DNA of 64,000 nucleotides from Hyphomicrobium_A sp963759735. GTDB lineage: Bacteria; Pseudomonadota; Alphaproteobacteria; Rhizobiales; Hyphomicrobiaceae. This document shows positions 29,930 to 40,442 of this stretch, in pieces. The translations under genes and the position numbers were made by a program. The stretch lies in the NCBI GenBank assembly GCA_963759735.1, contig CAVXAF010000003.1, forward strand, positions 1-64,000. The letters are read 5' to 3'. Within the stretch, counting starts at the first letter, position 1. Each line of letters opens with the position of its first letter. The notes under the pieces were generated by a model. The model had not been told where the DNA came from, searched no databases, and saw only the letters and a program-made list of their open reading frames with translations.

Positions 29930-31970
29930 TCAGCTGCTTCGCTCGTGGAAATGGTCGTAGATGCGCTGCGCCATCTCCGCCGAAATGCCATCGACCGCTT
30001 TCAGATCCTCGACGCCGGCACGCGACACCGCCTTGGCCGATCCGAAGTGATTCATCAGCGCGCGGCGGCGGTGCGCTCCAATGCCGTCAATGTCATCGAG
30101 CGGGTTGGCGCTGATCGCCATCGAACGCCGCGTCCGATGCGAGCCGATGGCAAAGCGGTGCGCTTCATCGCGCAGCCGCTGGACGAAGTAGAGCACCGGG
30201 TCGCGCGGCTCCAGCATCATCGGACCATTGCGCCCGGCCAGATGGAAGTGCTCGCGGCCCGCGTCGCGATCAGGGCCCTTGGCGACGCCGATGAGGCAGA
30301 TGTCGTGCAATCCCAGGTCGGCCATCACCTCGCGCGCGACAGCGAGCTGACCGAGCCCGCCATCGATCAGCACCAGGTCCGGCCGATCGGGAAACACATC
30401 ATCATCCACGTCATCGGGCGACGCGCCGACAGCCGCGGCCGCCATCGCCACCAAATTGCTCGCTGTCTCCTTGATGACGCCTATGACGCCGTCCTCCTCC
30501 TTCTCCGTCTCGTTCGTCTCGATGACGAGACGCTTGAAGCGGCGCGTGAGCACTTCGCGCATCATGCCGTAGTCATCGCCCGGCGCCAGATTCTCCGACT
30601 TGATGTTGAACTTGCGGTACTGGCCTTTCACGAACCCGTCCCGGCCCGCGACGATCATTGCCCCAACGGCGCTGGCGCCCTGGATGTGGCTGTTGTCGAA
30701 CACTTCGATGCGGCGCGGCACCATCGCCAGCCCGAAGCGCTCGGCGAGCCCTTCCAGTAGGCGCTTTTGCGATGAGCTCTCCGCTAGCTTGCGGCCCAGC
30801 GCCTCGCGCGCGTTGCTCAATGCGTGCTCGACGATGCCCGACTTGGTGCCGCGCTGCGGCACGCGGATCTCCACCTTGCGGTCGGCCTTGATGCACAGCG
30901 CCTCGGCCAGAAGTTCGCGGTTCGGCACATCGTGCGAGAGCAGCATCAGCCGCGGCACCGGCTTGTCGTCGTAGAACTGCGCAATGAAACTATCGAGCAC
31001 CTCCTCGACCGGAAGCGAGCGATCGGCCTTGGGGAAGTAGGCGCGGTTGCCCCAGTTCTGTCCGGTGCGGAAGAAGAACACCTGGACGCACGTCTGCCCG
31101 CCCTCCTGCGCGGCGGCAAACACGTCGGCCTCCTCGATGCCCTCAGGATTGATCGACTGATCGGCCGTGACGTGCGCCAAGGCCGCCAGCCGGTCACGGA
31201 AGCGCGCCGCCCGCTCGAACTCGAGCTGCGCCGACGCCTCCTCCATCAGCCGCCGATACATGAGACGCACATTCTGGCTTTCGCCGCGCAGGAAGCGCAC
31301 CGCCTCCTCGACCAGACGCCCGTAATCGTCCAGCGCAATCTCGCCGGTGCACGGCGCCGAGCAGCGCTTGATCTGATGCAGCAGGCAGGGACGGGTACGG
31401 CTCTCGTAGACGCTGTCGGAGCACGAGCGCAGCAGGAACGCCCGCTCCAGCATGTTGATGGTGCGATTGACAGCGCCGGCCGAGGCGAACGGCCCGAAGT
31501 AGTCGCCTTTGCGATTGCGCGCCCCGCGGTGCTTCATGATCTGCGGCGCCGGCTTGTCGCGCGCTATGAGGATATAGGGAAACGACTTGTCGTCGCGCAT
31601 CAGCACGTTGAAGCGCGGTCGGAAACGCTTGATGAGATTGGCTTCGAGCAGCAGCGCTTCCGCCTCGGTGCGCACCGAAACGAATTCCATCGACAGCCGT
31701 CGTCGCGATCATGCGGGCGATGCGATTGGTGTGCCCCCCAAGTCGCGTGTAGTTCGACACCCGCGCTTTCAGACTGCGCGCCTTGCCGACGTAGATGACG
31801 TTGCCCTCGGCGTCGAGCATGCGGTAGACGCCTGGCGCAGCCGGTAGCTGCTTCAGATAGCGCGCGATGACCGCTGGCCCACTGATACCCGGCGCAGCTT
31901 CCGCGTCGGGCAGCAGGGCCTCCGGCACCGTCAATTCCGGCGTGGGCGCGTTAGTGTCCTTGTTGGGCAT
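29930..31970 (-). CDS. uvrC: excinuclease ABC subunit C, with one apparent frameshift
   Basis: UvrC makes the two incisions flanking a lesion in nucleotide excision repair. The start is ATG 31970 (MPNKDTNAPTPELTVPE). The GIY-YIG nuclease domain opens with PGVYRMLDAEGNVIYVGKAR, then the frame is lost near 31695: MIATTAVDG in one frame must join EFVSVRTEAEALLLEANLIK in the next. Downstream everything is normal: CSAPCTGEIALDDYGRLVEE, the UVR motif MEEASAQLEFERAARFRDRL, the RNase H-like half (EVFDNSHIQGASAVGAM, LVLIDGGLGQL) and the C-terminal helix-hairpin-helix pair. The total length of 2041 bases is not a multiple of three, consistent with a two-base loss. Either a sequence error or loss of the N-terminal nuclease. 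Confidence 0.9.
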
Positions 31971-32022
31971 AGGGGATAAATCGGCCTGCGGGCCTGCGCC
32001 GTCAAGCAAGTGGCCGAGCAAA

Positions 32023-32897
32023 TTACCAGGCGAGCTTGGCCATGGCCGCAACCGGACGGGGTGCGCCCGGCGGGTACAGGGCCTCGATGGCCTCGGCGTC
32101 GAACCCGCCTTGGACATGCACCCCGCTGGCGACAAACACCGAGCGCACGCCAGCCGCGGCCGCGCCGGCAATATCGGTGCCGATGCCGTCACCGATGGCC
32201 AGCAGCCTCGCCTTATCGGCGCTGCCGGCTTTGCAGGTTTTCGAGCGTTTCGAAGGTCAGCGCGTAGATCGGCAGGTAAGGCTTGCCGGCGTAGGCAACG
32301 TCACCGCCAAGCGCCGCGTAGGCACGCGCTACGGCGCCGGCGCAGTAGATCATCCGTCCGCCGCGCTCGACCATCACGTCGGGATTGGCACAGATCATCG
32401 GTAGTCCGCGACCGAGGCACGGCTTGAAGGATGCCTGTGTAGTCGTCCGGCGTTTCGCGTTCGTCGTCGAACAGGCCCGTGCAGATGATCGCCTCGGCGT
32501 CGTCCGTCGTCGACGCGCACCACCCCAAGGCCCGGCAAACGTGGCCAGATCGCGCTCAGGGCCGATATGAAATATGCGACTGCCCCGCATAGGCCGCGAT
32601 CAGCGTACGGGCGACATCGCCGGAAGTGACGATGGCGTCCCAGCTCGTGCGCGGCACACCGAGACTATCGAGCTGCGCGGCGACGCTGTCGTGCGGGCGC
32701 GGCGAATTGGAAACGAGGACGACGATGCCGCCGCTGTCGCGATAGAGCGTGCAGGCATCGCATGCATCCATGAACGGGCGCACGCCGTTATGTATGACGC
32801 CCCAGATGTCGACCAGCCAGGCGGCCGTCGCACCGGCGAGCGGGGCAATCGAGTTGATGAGCGGAATGGCGGGATTGGCAGAGGTCGCGGGCGGCAT
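32023..32897 (-). pseudogene. TIGR01459-type HAD-superfamily hydrolase, frameshifted
   Basis: Segments in different minus-strand frames add up to one HAD-family phosphatase of about 290 residues: MPPATSANPAIPLINSIAPL, the nucleophile motif WLVDIWGVIHNG (Asp), VVLVSNSPRPHD (motif II), a shift near 32575, IFHIGPERDLATFAG, TGLFDDERETPDDYTGIL, MICANPDVMVERGGRMIYCA, YAGKPYLPIYALTFE, a last shift near 32235, and IGDGIGTDIAGAAAAGV (acidic motif) ending KLAW-stop. At least four shifts are needed. Family members resemble NagD-like sugar or nucleotide phosphatases; substrate unknown. It lies just upstream of uvrC on the same strand. Confidence 0.7.
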
Positions 32898-32928
32898 GGC
32901 ATCTGCCTAGCTGCCGCCCGCGTAAATC

Positions 32929-34670
32929 TCAAGCGGCGGCGTGATCCGCCATCGCAAAACCGTCGTTCTCTACCGGCACAGGTGGCCCGAACAGGGCGCC
33001 CTGGCCGAGCGGCGCACCAGCCCCGACCGCATCGTCGCGTACCGACTCGTGGTCGATACTGCTGACGATCAGCGTCAGTCCCAGCTCGCTGAGGTTGCGG
33101 CAGACTTCCTGGGCCGGCATGACGCCGCTCGGAGCCGCAAGCCCGGTGAGAAGCGTCGCTGCATCCACCTTCACGAAGGCGAAGCCGGCCGCGCACAAGG
33201 CCGTAAACTCGTAGTCGAAGTCGGTGACGTCCTCGATCCCGAAACGGAACCCCAGGTCGCGCATGTCGGTCAACGCGCTCCACTCCGAGCCGCCGAAGGT
33301 GCGGATGTCGGCCTGCGCGAAACTCAGCACCAGTTCGCCAGCCAGGGCTTCGCGATCGCGATAGGCGTCGGCCAGCTCATCAAGGAAGCTGTCGTTGGCC
33401 AGCGACACGGCGGTGGCGGGAGCAAACAGGCACACCCCGCGACCCTCGTCGGCAAACGACCGGGCAACGCGCGCCGCCTGACGCAGCCGCGCACAATCGA
33501 GCATCGGCAATAGCCCGGCGAGCGCAAGTTGCGGATCACGCGTGGTCACGGTCAGCACCGTGCCGCGCTCATCGCACGGACGCGCCACCACCTCGTAATA
33601 GTGCATCTGGTGATCGGCGAGACCGACGATCGGCGCCAGCACCACATCGATGCGATTGGCGGCGACCGCGTCGGCGAGCGCGGCCAGCCGCGTGTGCGAA
33701 GGCATGATTGGCGGCGGCATCGGCGCACCGGCGCGCGGAGCGCCCGAGACTGACGGCAAACCATCCTTCTTCTTGGTGGCACGCATGGCATTGGCCGTCG
33801 TCTGCAGCGCATTGAGCGATGCTCGCAGCACGCTTTCCTGGCGCTGCGGCAGGCCCTCGAGCGTCGGCTCGGCACCTACGTCCACCTCGTCGGCGAGACG
33901 CTTGATCATGCTGTTGACGGCATCGAGGTCGGTCTCGCGATCCGCAGCCAACGCGGGAGGTTCGCCGCGCGGAGCCTCGGGAAGTGCCGGCTTGGCCTGC
34001 CGGCTAGGCCAGTAATTGTGCATCGGGTCGCTGGCCGCAGCGGGAGCGGCGGCGGGCGCTGACCAATCCGGCAATGAAGGAGCCGGGAAGTCGGTGCGCA
34101 GGGTAGGCGGCGGCGTCATGGACGGCACCGAGAGCGACGGAGCGGAAAGCTCCGGCTCAGGACGCTGCGGCTCGCCGCTCATCGCCCCGGGGCGATGGCC
34201 CATGAGGCGTGGCTCGCGCGGACTCTGCGGCAGCGGCCGGCTCGGCTCGGAAATGCCGCGGAGGCCTGGCTGCCAAGGGCGGCAACGCGAGCCCTTGTGC
34301 CTCGCGTGCCGGTGGCTCTGCAGCACCGATAGGATCGCTCGGTGGCACAAACGTCGGCGCGCGCATCTGCCGGGCGGCAGGCGCTGTAGCCCCTGACGTC
34401 TGCAGCCGAACGACCTCGTCCTCGAGCCGAGTTCAGCTCATCGACCAGCTCGGTTTCGCGTTCCGATCGGCGCATCAGCGCGTGCACCATGAGCAGCATG
34501 GTGTAGACCGAAAGTGCCGCGATGAGCGCCAGCCAGAACGACAGCTGGAATTGCAGATATGCGCCGATGAAGAAGGCGGCCGTGACCAGTGCGATGGCCC
34601 CCTTCACGATGAGATCGGCGATGCCGTTTTGGGTCGGCATACCGTCCTCGCTATTTTCGATGCTCGCCAT
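32929..34670 (-). CDS. membrane protein with degenerate EAL domain, two apparent frameshifts
   Basis: From ATG 34670 the protein reads MASIENSEDGMPTQNGIADL and two transmembrane helices (LIVKGAIALVTAAFFIGAYL, FWLALIAALSVYTMLLMVHA), then ELVDELNS; shifts near 34430 and 34210 lead to a Pro/Ala-rich linker and to an EAL-like domain in the main frame (32929-34350). The EAL core is degenerate: VVLAPIVGLADHQMHYYEVV has YEVVAR where active enzymes have (F/Y)EALxR, and FRFGIEDVTDFDYEF replaces the DDFGTG motif. The domain is therefore probably a c-di-GMP binding or protein-interaction module rather than a phosphodiesterase. The gene runs with the HAD hydrolase and uvrC. Family identity likely; activity loss inferred from residues. 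Confidence 0.72.
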
Positions 34671-35035
34671 GGAAGTCTGACGACGCCCCCTTGCCGATTC
34701 GTTATCAACCGAGCTTTTAGCTCCGACCCCCGCCGCGCAATGACGATGCGGCCACTTTCACCAGCTTTCTCAACAGCGCGGTGATTCGTGTCCGGCGCGT
34801 GGCAGCGCACCTCAGAGGCGCGACGCGCATCGGCGGTCGTCCACAGCCAACACTGTTGCGGGCGGAACTTCGCATCTGCCCGGGGATTGCCATCGGTCGC
34901 CTCCCTCGCGCCTTACACCGGCCTCCGCCCGAACGGAATCGGGGTGCTGTTTAGAACTCGTTAGGTCGAATCGACGTGGTATCAGTGGTGTCGGGGCGTT
35001 CCCTTGTTGTCCCGGCGTAAACAAAGGGAATGCTC
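34671..35035. other. 365-bp divergent intergenic region
   Basis: No supported gene. It separates the minus-strand EAL gene from the plus-strand SDR gene and should contain both promoters. The only clear structure is the inverted repeat at 34999-35030, listed separately. Confidence 0.4.
34999..35030. promoter_or_regulatory. inverted repeat just upstream of the SDR gene
   Basis: TTCCCTTGTT is followed after about ten bases by AACAAAGGGAA, arms complementary except for one extra base. It ends six bases before the preferred SDR start and includes the AAAGGGA ribosome-binding site, so it could act as an operator or as an RNA hairpin masking translation. Confidence 0.4.
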
Positions 35036-35828
35036 ATGCTGATGACGGTGATGGGTCGCAATCCGAGTGCGTCATACTATGGTGAGCTTGCCGGCGTTCG
35101 CGCGCTGATCACCGGGCTGTCGGCGACGTGCGGCGTCGATGTTGCGCGCAGATTCGCCGACCATCGTGGGCGTCTTGTGGTGCATGCCACCGAGCCCTCG
35201 CCTGAACTCGACGCCATCACCACAATGCTCGCGGAGACCGCTAGCGAGGTGAAGCTGTTCACCGACGCGTGTCGCGACTTCAGAATCATCGATCCGCTTT
35301 GCGAAAGCCGCCGCTCAGGCCTTCGGCGGCCTCGACGTCGTCATCAATCTCATTCCGATCGAAGCCGAGGATCTGTATGGCCGCGCCGACATGGAAGCGG
35401 TCGAGGATCTCGTCGCCGAGAAGCTGATGCTTCCCCTGCACGTGACCCGCATCGTCGCCAACCGCATGCGGCTGACGCTGAACGAAGGCCTCGTGCTCAA
35501 CGTCATGACCATGCCGACGCCGCTGACGGCGGGCGAGGCGGCGCTGGCCGGCATCGTGCGTTCCGCACTCGCCTCGGTCACCCGCGGCGAAGCCAAGCGT
35601 TGGGCCCCCGAAGGCATCCGCGTCAACGCGGTCGGCCCTTCGGTCATGGCCGGCGACACCGGTGCCAGCCTCACGAGCGAGCCCGATATCGCCGCCCTGG
35701 CGCTCTATCTCGCCTCAAAGCCGGCTCGCACGCTCACTGGACAGGTGTTCGACGCTGCCGGAGTTCTCCCGGCAGCGTTGCTGAGCAGCCTATTTCCAGC
35801 TCACCAAGCTGTGCAGGCGCCGCAATAG
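35036..35828 (+). CDS. short-chain dehydrogenase/reductase-like protein, one apparent frameshift
   Basis: A roughly 263-residue SDR-fold protein. The N-terminal part reads GELAGVRALITGLSATCGVD, where the usual TGxxxGIG cofactor motif is weakened to TGLSATCGV. An extra T at 35279-35280 breaks the frame; dropping it restores ESSIRFAKAAAQAFGGLDVV and INLIPIEAEDL. The C-terminal half (35391 onward) keeps WAPEGIRVNAVGPSVMAGDT and LYLASKPARTLTGQVFDAAG, typical of SDR proteins. The catalytic Tyr-x3-Lys is not evident, so it may be a non-catalytic relative. The length, 793 bases, fits one insertion. The 3' end overlaps the convergent FUSC gene by 39 bp. Confidence 0.7.
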
Positions 35829-36923
35829 CGGATAGGTCGAGCCGGCGAACGCCGCCAGCTCGGGCGCCCGCTCGGCCAGATCACGCAGGTTAAGACGCAG
35901 CTGTCCGAGCGCGAAGTCGAAGGCCATCAGCCGGATGATGTCGTCCATGGACAGATCACGCGTCTCGCCTCGCGCGCGCATCTCTTCCAGTTGATGCTCG
36001 ATCTCGGCCAGCGCGCTTTCGACGGCCGACAGGTTCGGAGCGGCGTACGCCGTCGCCGGCAGGGTAAGTTGCACCTCCACGTCGTCGATGGCGTGAATCA
36101 AAGCCTCGATGGCCGGACCCAGCTTCTGGGCTGCGACGTCGGGCAGCGGCAGCGCCACCGCGCGTATCAGCATGATCTCCGTATGCCACAGCCGCCGCAG
36201 GGCGCGCAGGATCGACTCCGGCTCCGGGGAATCGGCGATATAGCCCGCCACCTCGAGGCGGGCCTCGCGCGCCAGCGTGTCGCCAGCTGCGAACGCGGCG
36301 CGGATGCGCGCTCCATAAGCGCCGGCGCTTTCCGGGTCGAACGGCTTGCCGATGGCCGCGCCCAGCGCCACACGCAGCACATCGAACAGCGGTGACAGGG
36401 TACGCGTCACGTGCTCGGCAAAGGCCGGCCCGGCACGCGAGGGAAAGACGAACAGCGTCGTAGCGATGGCGACCACTGTGCCGATGGCCACCTCGAGCAT
36501 GCGGGCTTCGGCCGAAGCGATCGGCGGGCCGAGCCGCGGATCGCCGAGGACGACGATCGCCGCCGTCACGCAGGCGATGCGCAACGAGGGGCGGCGCGCC
36601 GCGAAGAACGCCAGCACCAGAACGGTGACGGCCAGCCCGGCGAACTTGAGCTCGTGCACGTCGGCCAGCGCCAGCGCCACGGCACCGCCGACGACCACGC
36701 CGAGCAAGCTGCCCAGCAGCCGGTCGGCGGCAAGGCCGAGTGAGGCCCCCACATTCGCCTGCGTAACGAGGATGGCGGTCATCACCGCCCAGAACCCTTG
36801 CGTCAGACCGGCCGCATCGACGAGGAAGTAGGAGACGCAGGCAGCCACCGTCGTCTGGATGGCTTGGCGCAGGCGCGGCCATGTTTCGGCGCGCGGCCCG
36901 AGCAGCGAGCTGAGATCAATCAC
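35790..36923 (-). CDS. FUSC-family inner-membrane protein (aromatic acid exporter-like)
   Basis: A 377-residue protein with the fusaric acid resistance (FUSC/YccS-like) topology: after RLRQAIQTTVAACVSYFLVD come about five or six hydrophobic helices (GFWAVMTAILVTQANVGASL, LLGSLLGVVVGGAVALALAD, FAGLAVTVLVLAFFAARRPS, LEVAIGTVVAIATTLFVFPS), then a long cytosolic helical domain. FUSC proteins export aromatic carboxylic acids or similar compounds, often with an HlyD partner, which is not adjacent here. The start is GTG 36923, preceded by AAGGAG nine bases upstream. Function by family only. Confidence 0.85.
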   Translation of the reverse strand: MIDLSSLLGPRAETWPRLRQAIQTTVAACVSYFLVDAAGLTQGFWAVMTAILVTQANVGASLGLAADRLLGSLLGVVVGGAVALALADVHELKFAGLAVTVLVLAFFAARRPSLRIACVTAAIVVLGDPRLGPPIASAEARMLEVAIGTVVAIATTLFVFPSRAGPAFAEHVTRTLSPLFDVLRVALGAAIGKPFDPESAGAYGARIRAAFAAGDTLAREARLEVAGYIADSPEPESILRALRRLWHTEIMLIRAVALPLPDVAAQKLGPAIEALIHAIDDVEVQLTLPATAYAAPNLSAVESALAEIEHQLEEMRARGETRDLSMDDIIRLMAFDFALGQLRLNLRDLAERAPELAAFAGSTYPLLRRLHSLVSWK

Positions 36924-37023
36924 GGCGAACTGCTCCTTGCGCGTGCGCGCCGCTGGAAATTAACGTGCCGTTCGCCATGCAGCCGATATTTGATACGAGC
37001 GTCAGGTCGCAGCCGCACATTTC

Positions 37024-37053
37024 TTGACAGCCCGCCCCGGGCACGCGTATCAC
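37024..37053 (+). promoter_or_regulatory. candidate groES promoter
   Basis: TTGACA at 37024 and TATCAC at 37048 are separated by 18 bases and lie just upstream of the CIRCE-like repeat at 37064, the arrangement expected for a vegetative promoter repressed by HrcA. Read by eye; no start site is known. Confidence 0.5.
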
Positions 37054-37063
37054 CGCGACGCGA

Positions 37064-37090
37064 TTGGCACTCGCCACTTCATAGTGCCAG
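37064..37090. promoter_or_regulatory. CIRCE-like HrcA operator upstream of groES
   Basis: TTGGCACTC, nine spacer bases, TAGTGCCAG. The consensus CIRCE element is TTAGCACTC-N9-GAGTGCTAA; the left arm matches eight of nine bases, the right six of nine, and the spacer length is exact. It lies 63 bp before groES, where HrcA would repress the chaperonin operon under non-stress conditions. hrcA itself is not in the window. Confidence 0.72.
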
Positions 37091-37153
37091 CGCACCCCAT
37101 CCACAGACCCCGGCCGCCACCGGCCGGCCCCGCCATCTGGAGCGATATTTCCC

Positions 37154-37444
37154 ATGAAGTTCCGTCCTTTGCATGACCGCGTCGTCGTCAAGCGCGTTGA
37201 CAGCGAGACCAAGACATCCGGCGGCATCATCATTCCCGATACGGCCGCCGAGAAGCCGCAGCAGGGCGAAGTGGTCGCCGTAGGCCCCGGCAGCCGCGAC
37301 GAGGCCGGGAAGCTGATCGCGATCGACCTGAAGAAGGGCGACAAGGTTCTGTTCGGCAAGTGGAGCGGCACCGAAGTGAAGATCGATGGGCAGGACCTGC
37401 TCATCATGAAGGAAAGCGACGTCATGGGTGTGTTGGAGAAGTAA
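37154..37444 (+). CDS. groES: co-chaperonin GroES
   Basis: A 96-residue GroES, the lid of the GroEL folding chamber. It shows the family start MKFRPLHDRVVVKRVDSETK, the mobile loop TSGGIIIPDTAAEKPQQGEV and the end LLIMKESDVMGVLEK. The length is normal. It is preceded by GGAG, follows the CIRCE-like operator, and forms an operon with groEL 132 bp downstream. Confidence 0.98.
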   Translation: MKFRPLHDRVVVKRVDSETKTSGGIIIPDTAAEKPQQGEVVAVGPGSRDEAGKLIAIDLKKGDKVLFGKWSGTEVKIDGQDLLIMKESDVMGVLEK

Positions 37445-37454
37445 GCGGACGAGA

Positions 37455-37550
37455 GAGTAGCGAATAGCGAATAGCCGCGCTCGCTGCCACGCTCGCCACC
37501 CTCCACATTCCCTACTCGCTACTCCCAATTCGCTACTAGCTCGCTACGAG
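37455..37550. repeat. AGTAGCGAAT-type short repeats between groES and groEL
   Basis: GAGTAGCGAATAGCGAATAG at 37455-37474 contains two GAATAGCG-type units; ATTCGCTACT at 37528-37537 is the exact inverse of AGTAGCGAAT, and CTACTCGCTACT and CTAGCTCGCTAC lie alongside. The stretch can fold into alternative hairpins within the groES-groEL message. It looks like a REP-type dispersed element, but only this copy is visible in the window. Confidence 0.55.
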
Positions 37551-37576
37551 CGAGCGCCAATCAAGGAATCCCCCGA

Positions 37577-39253
<1,677 letters not shown>

Positions 39254-39290
39254 AAAAGCCGCCCGTAGGTAACTGCGGGCGGCTTTTTAT
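39254..39290 (+). terminator. rho-independent terminator of the groES-groEL operon
   Basis: AAAAGCCGCCCG and CGGGCGGCTTTTT form a near-perfect stem around a loop of about ten bases, ending in five T residues, right after the groEL stop. The A-rich left side means it may also stop transcription from the convergent gene at 39322. Confidence 0.88.
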
Positions 39291-39321
39291 TGACTGCCAG
39301 CGGATGGCGGGCGACGGCGCT

Positions 39322-40014
39322 CTACTGCGCGTTCCAGCCGAAGGCGCGAATTTCGGTCGGCATCAGCGCGTCGGTTTCCGGCTTCGGCGCCGCCGGGTCG
39401 ATGCGCAGCAGGCCTGTCGATACCTGCGCCCGCTCGGCCGTCTGCAACCGTGGCGCGGCCGCGCGCTTGTAGCGCTTGATGGGTTTGGTCGCCATGTCTT
39501 CGATCACCGGCGCTGCATCCTTGGCGAGGGACGCCTTGCGCACCGGGACTTCGGCGATCTGATCGGGGGTCGAATAGTCGCCGGCGGCCGGGACGAGCTC
39601 GGCGGCAGGAGTGACGGGCGTGTCAACGCTTGTGATCGAAGCGGTCTCGGTGGAGCTCACCGCCTGACCGGTTGCGGCGCTGTGGGAACCGGCTGCCTGG
39701 GCATCGGCAGCGGGCGGGGCGCCGGCACCAAAACGGCTGCTCAACTCCTCAGCGCGCGAGCGGACCGACGGCGCCGCATTGGCCGGCTCGGCCGCCGGCG
39801 CAGCGTCAGGACTTGCGCCAAGGAAGCTCGCCTGGTCACGCCAGGCTTCCTGCAGATCAGGCAATCGCGCCATGTCGAGAAACGCCGGCAGCTTGAAGCC
39901 AGTCGCGGCGGCGGTCGCTGGAGCCGACTGGTTCAAATCCATGGCGGCCGGAGCGGAAACGAGACCCGTTGCCACCAGCATGCCGACGACGCATGCGCTG
40001 CGATATGTGTTCAT
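39322..40014 (-). CDS. secreted Ala/Pro-rich hypothetical protein
   Basis: A 230-residue exported protein: signal MNTYRSACVVGMLVATGLVS with cleavage near APAA, then FKLPAFLDMARLPDLQEAWR and a long Ala/Ser/Thr/Pro-rich, probably unstructured middle. It ends in a basic segment (KPIKRYKRAAAPRLQTAE) and LMPTEIRAFGWNAQ. ATG 40014 opens directly before the signal; the frame continues upstream but lacks export features. No family recognised. The composition suggests an envelope-associated flexible protein. Confidence 0.6.
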   Translation of the reverse strand: MNTYRSACVVGMLVATGLVSAPAAMDLNQSAPATAAATGFKLPAFLDMARLPDLQEAWRDQASFLGASPDAAPAAEPANAAPSVRSRAEELSSRFGAGAPPAADAQAAGSHSAATGQAVSSTETASITSVDTPVTPAAELVPAAGDYSTPDQIAEVPVRKASLAKDAAPVIEDMATKPIKRYKRAAAPRLQTAERAQVSTGLLRIDPAAPKPETDALMPTEIRAFGWNAQ

Positions 40015-40442
40015 ACGCTCTACCCCCCGGCCGGATGGCCGGCTACGAGGTGCCCGAAGGACCACCTCTGAATTAGCACACGCGGGACAGGTTGAGTCCC
40101 ACCCACCGAAGTTGCCCGCAGGCTTTATTGCGGCTTGGCCGCGTTGCCTGTCGAAGCACCGAAGCCGGCGCATCTGGTGAGAGCTCTGCCCCGCTCCCGA
40201 GCCGCCTCTTCGACGGCCGGCGTCCGCTTCACACGGCTTGAAATATCAAAGCGCTCCAAGGCAATAACATGACGCTAACGCCGCTTCGAAAGCAGCGGAG
40301 AAATCCCCGTCCGCATTGCCTTTCGCGTACGCAGGCTCGATGATCGTGGCAGCGGAGAGGCTGGCGTCACTCGTGGCCGGCCATCCGCCAAGCGCACGCA
40401 GGTGCCGCAGCGGCCGACGACGGACGCCTCGGGAGGGGCATA
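40015..40442. other. about 430-bp divergent intergenic region before the LysR gene
   Basis: No supported gene on either strand. It must hold the promoters for the minus-strand secreted protein and for the plus-strand LysR regulator, whose ribosome-binding site GGGAGGGG lies at its right end. No clear LysR-type T-N11-A box was fixed by eye. Confidence 0.4.

Noticed and set aside
37455..37550. Possible CRISPR array between groES and groEL
   Set aside because: Units are under 12 bases, irregularly spaced and partly inverted, with no spacers; no cas genes in the window.
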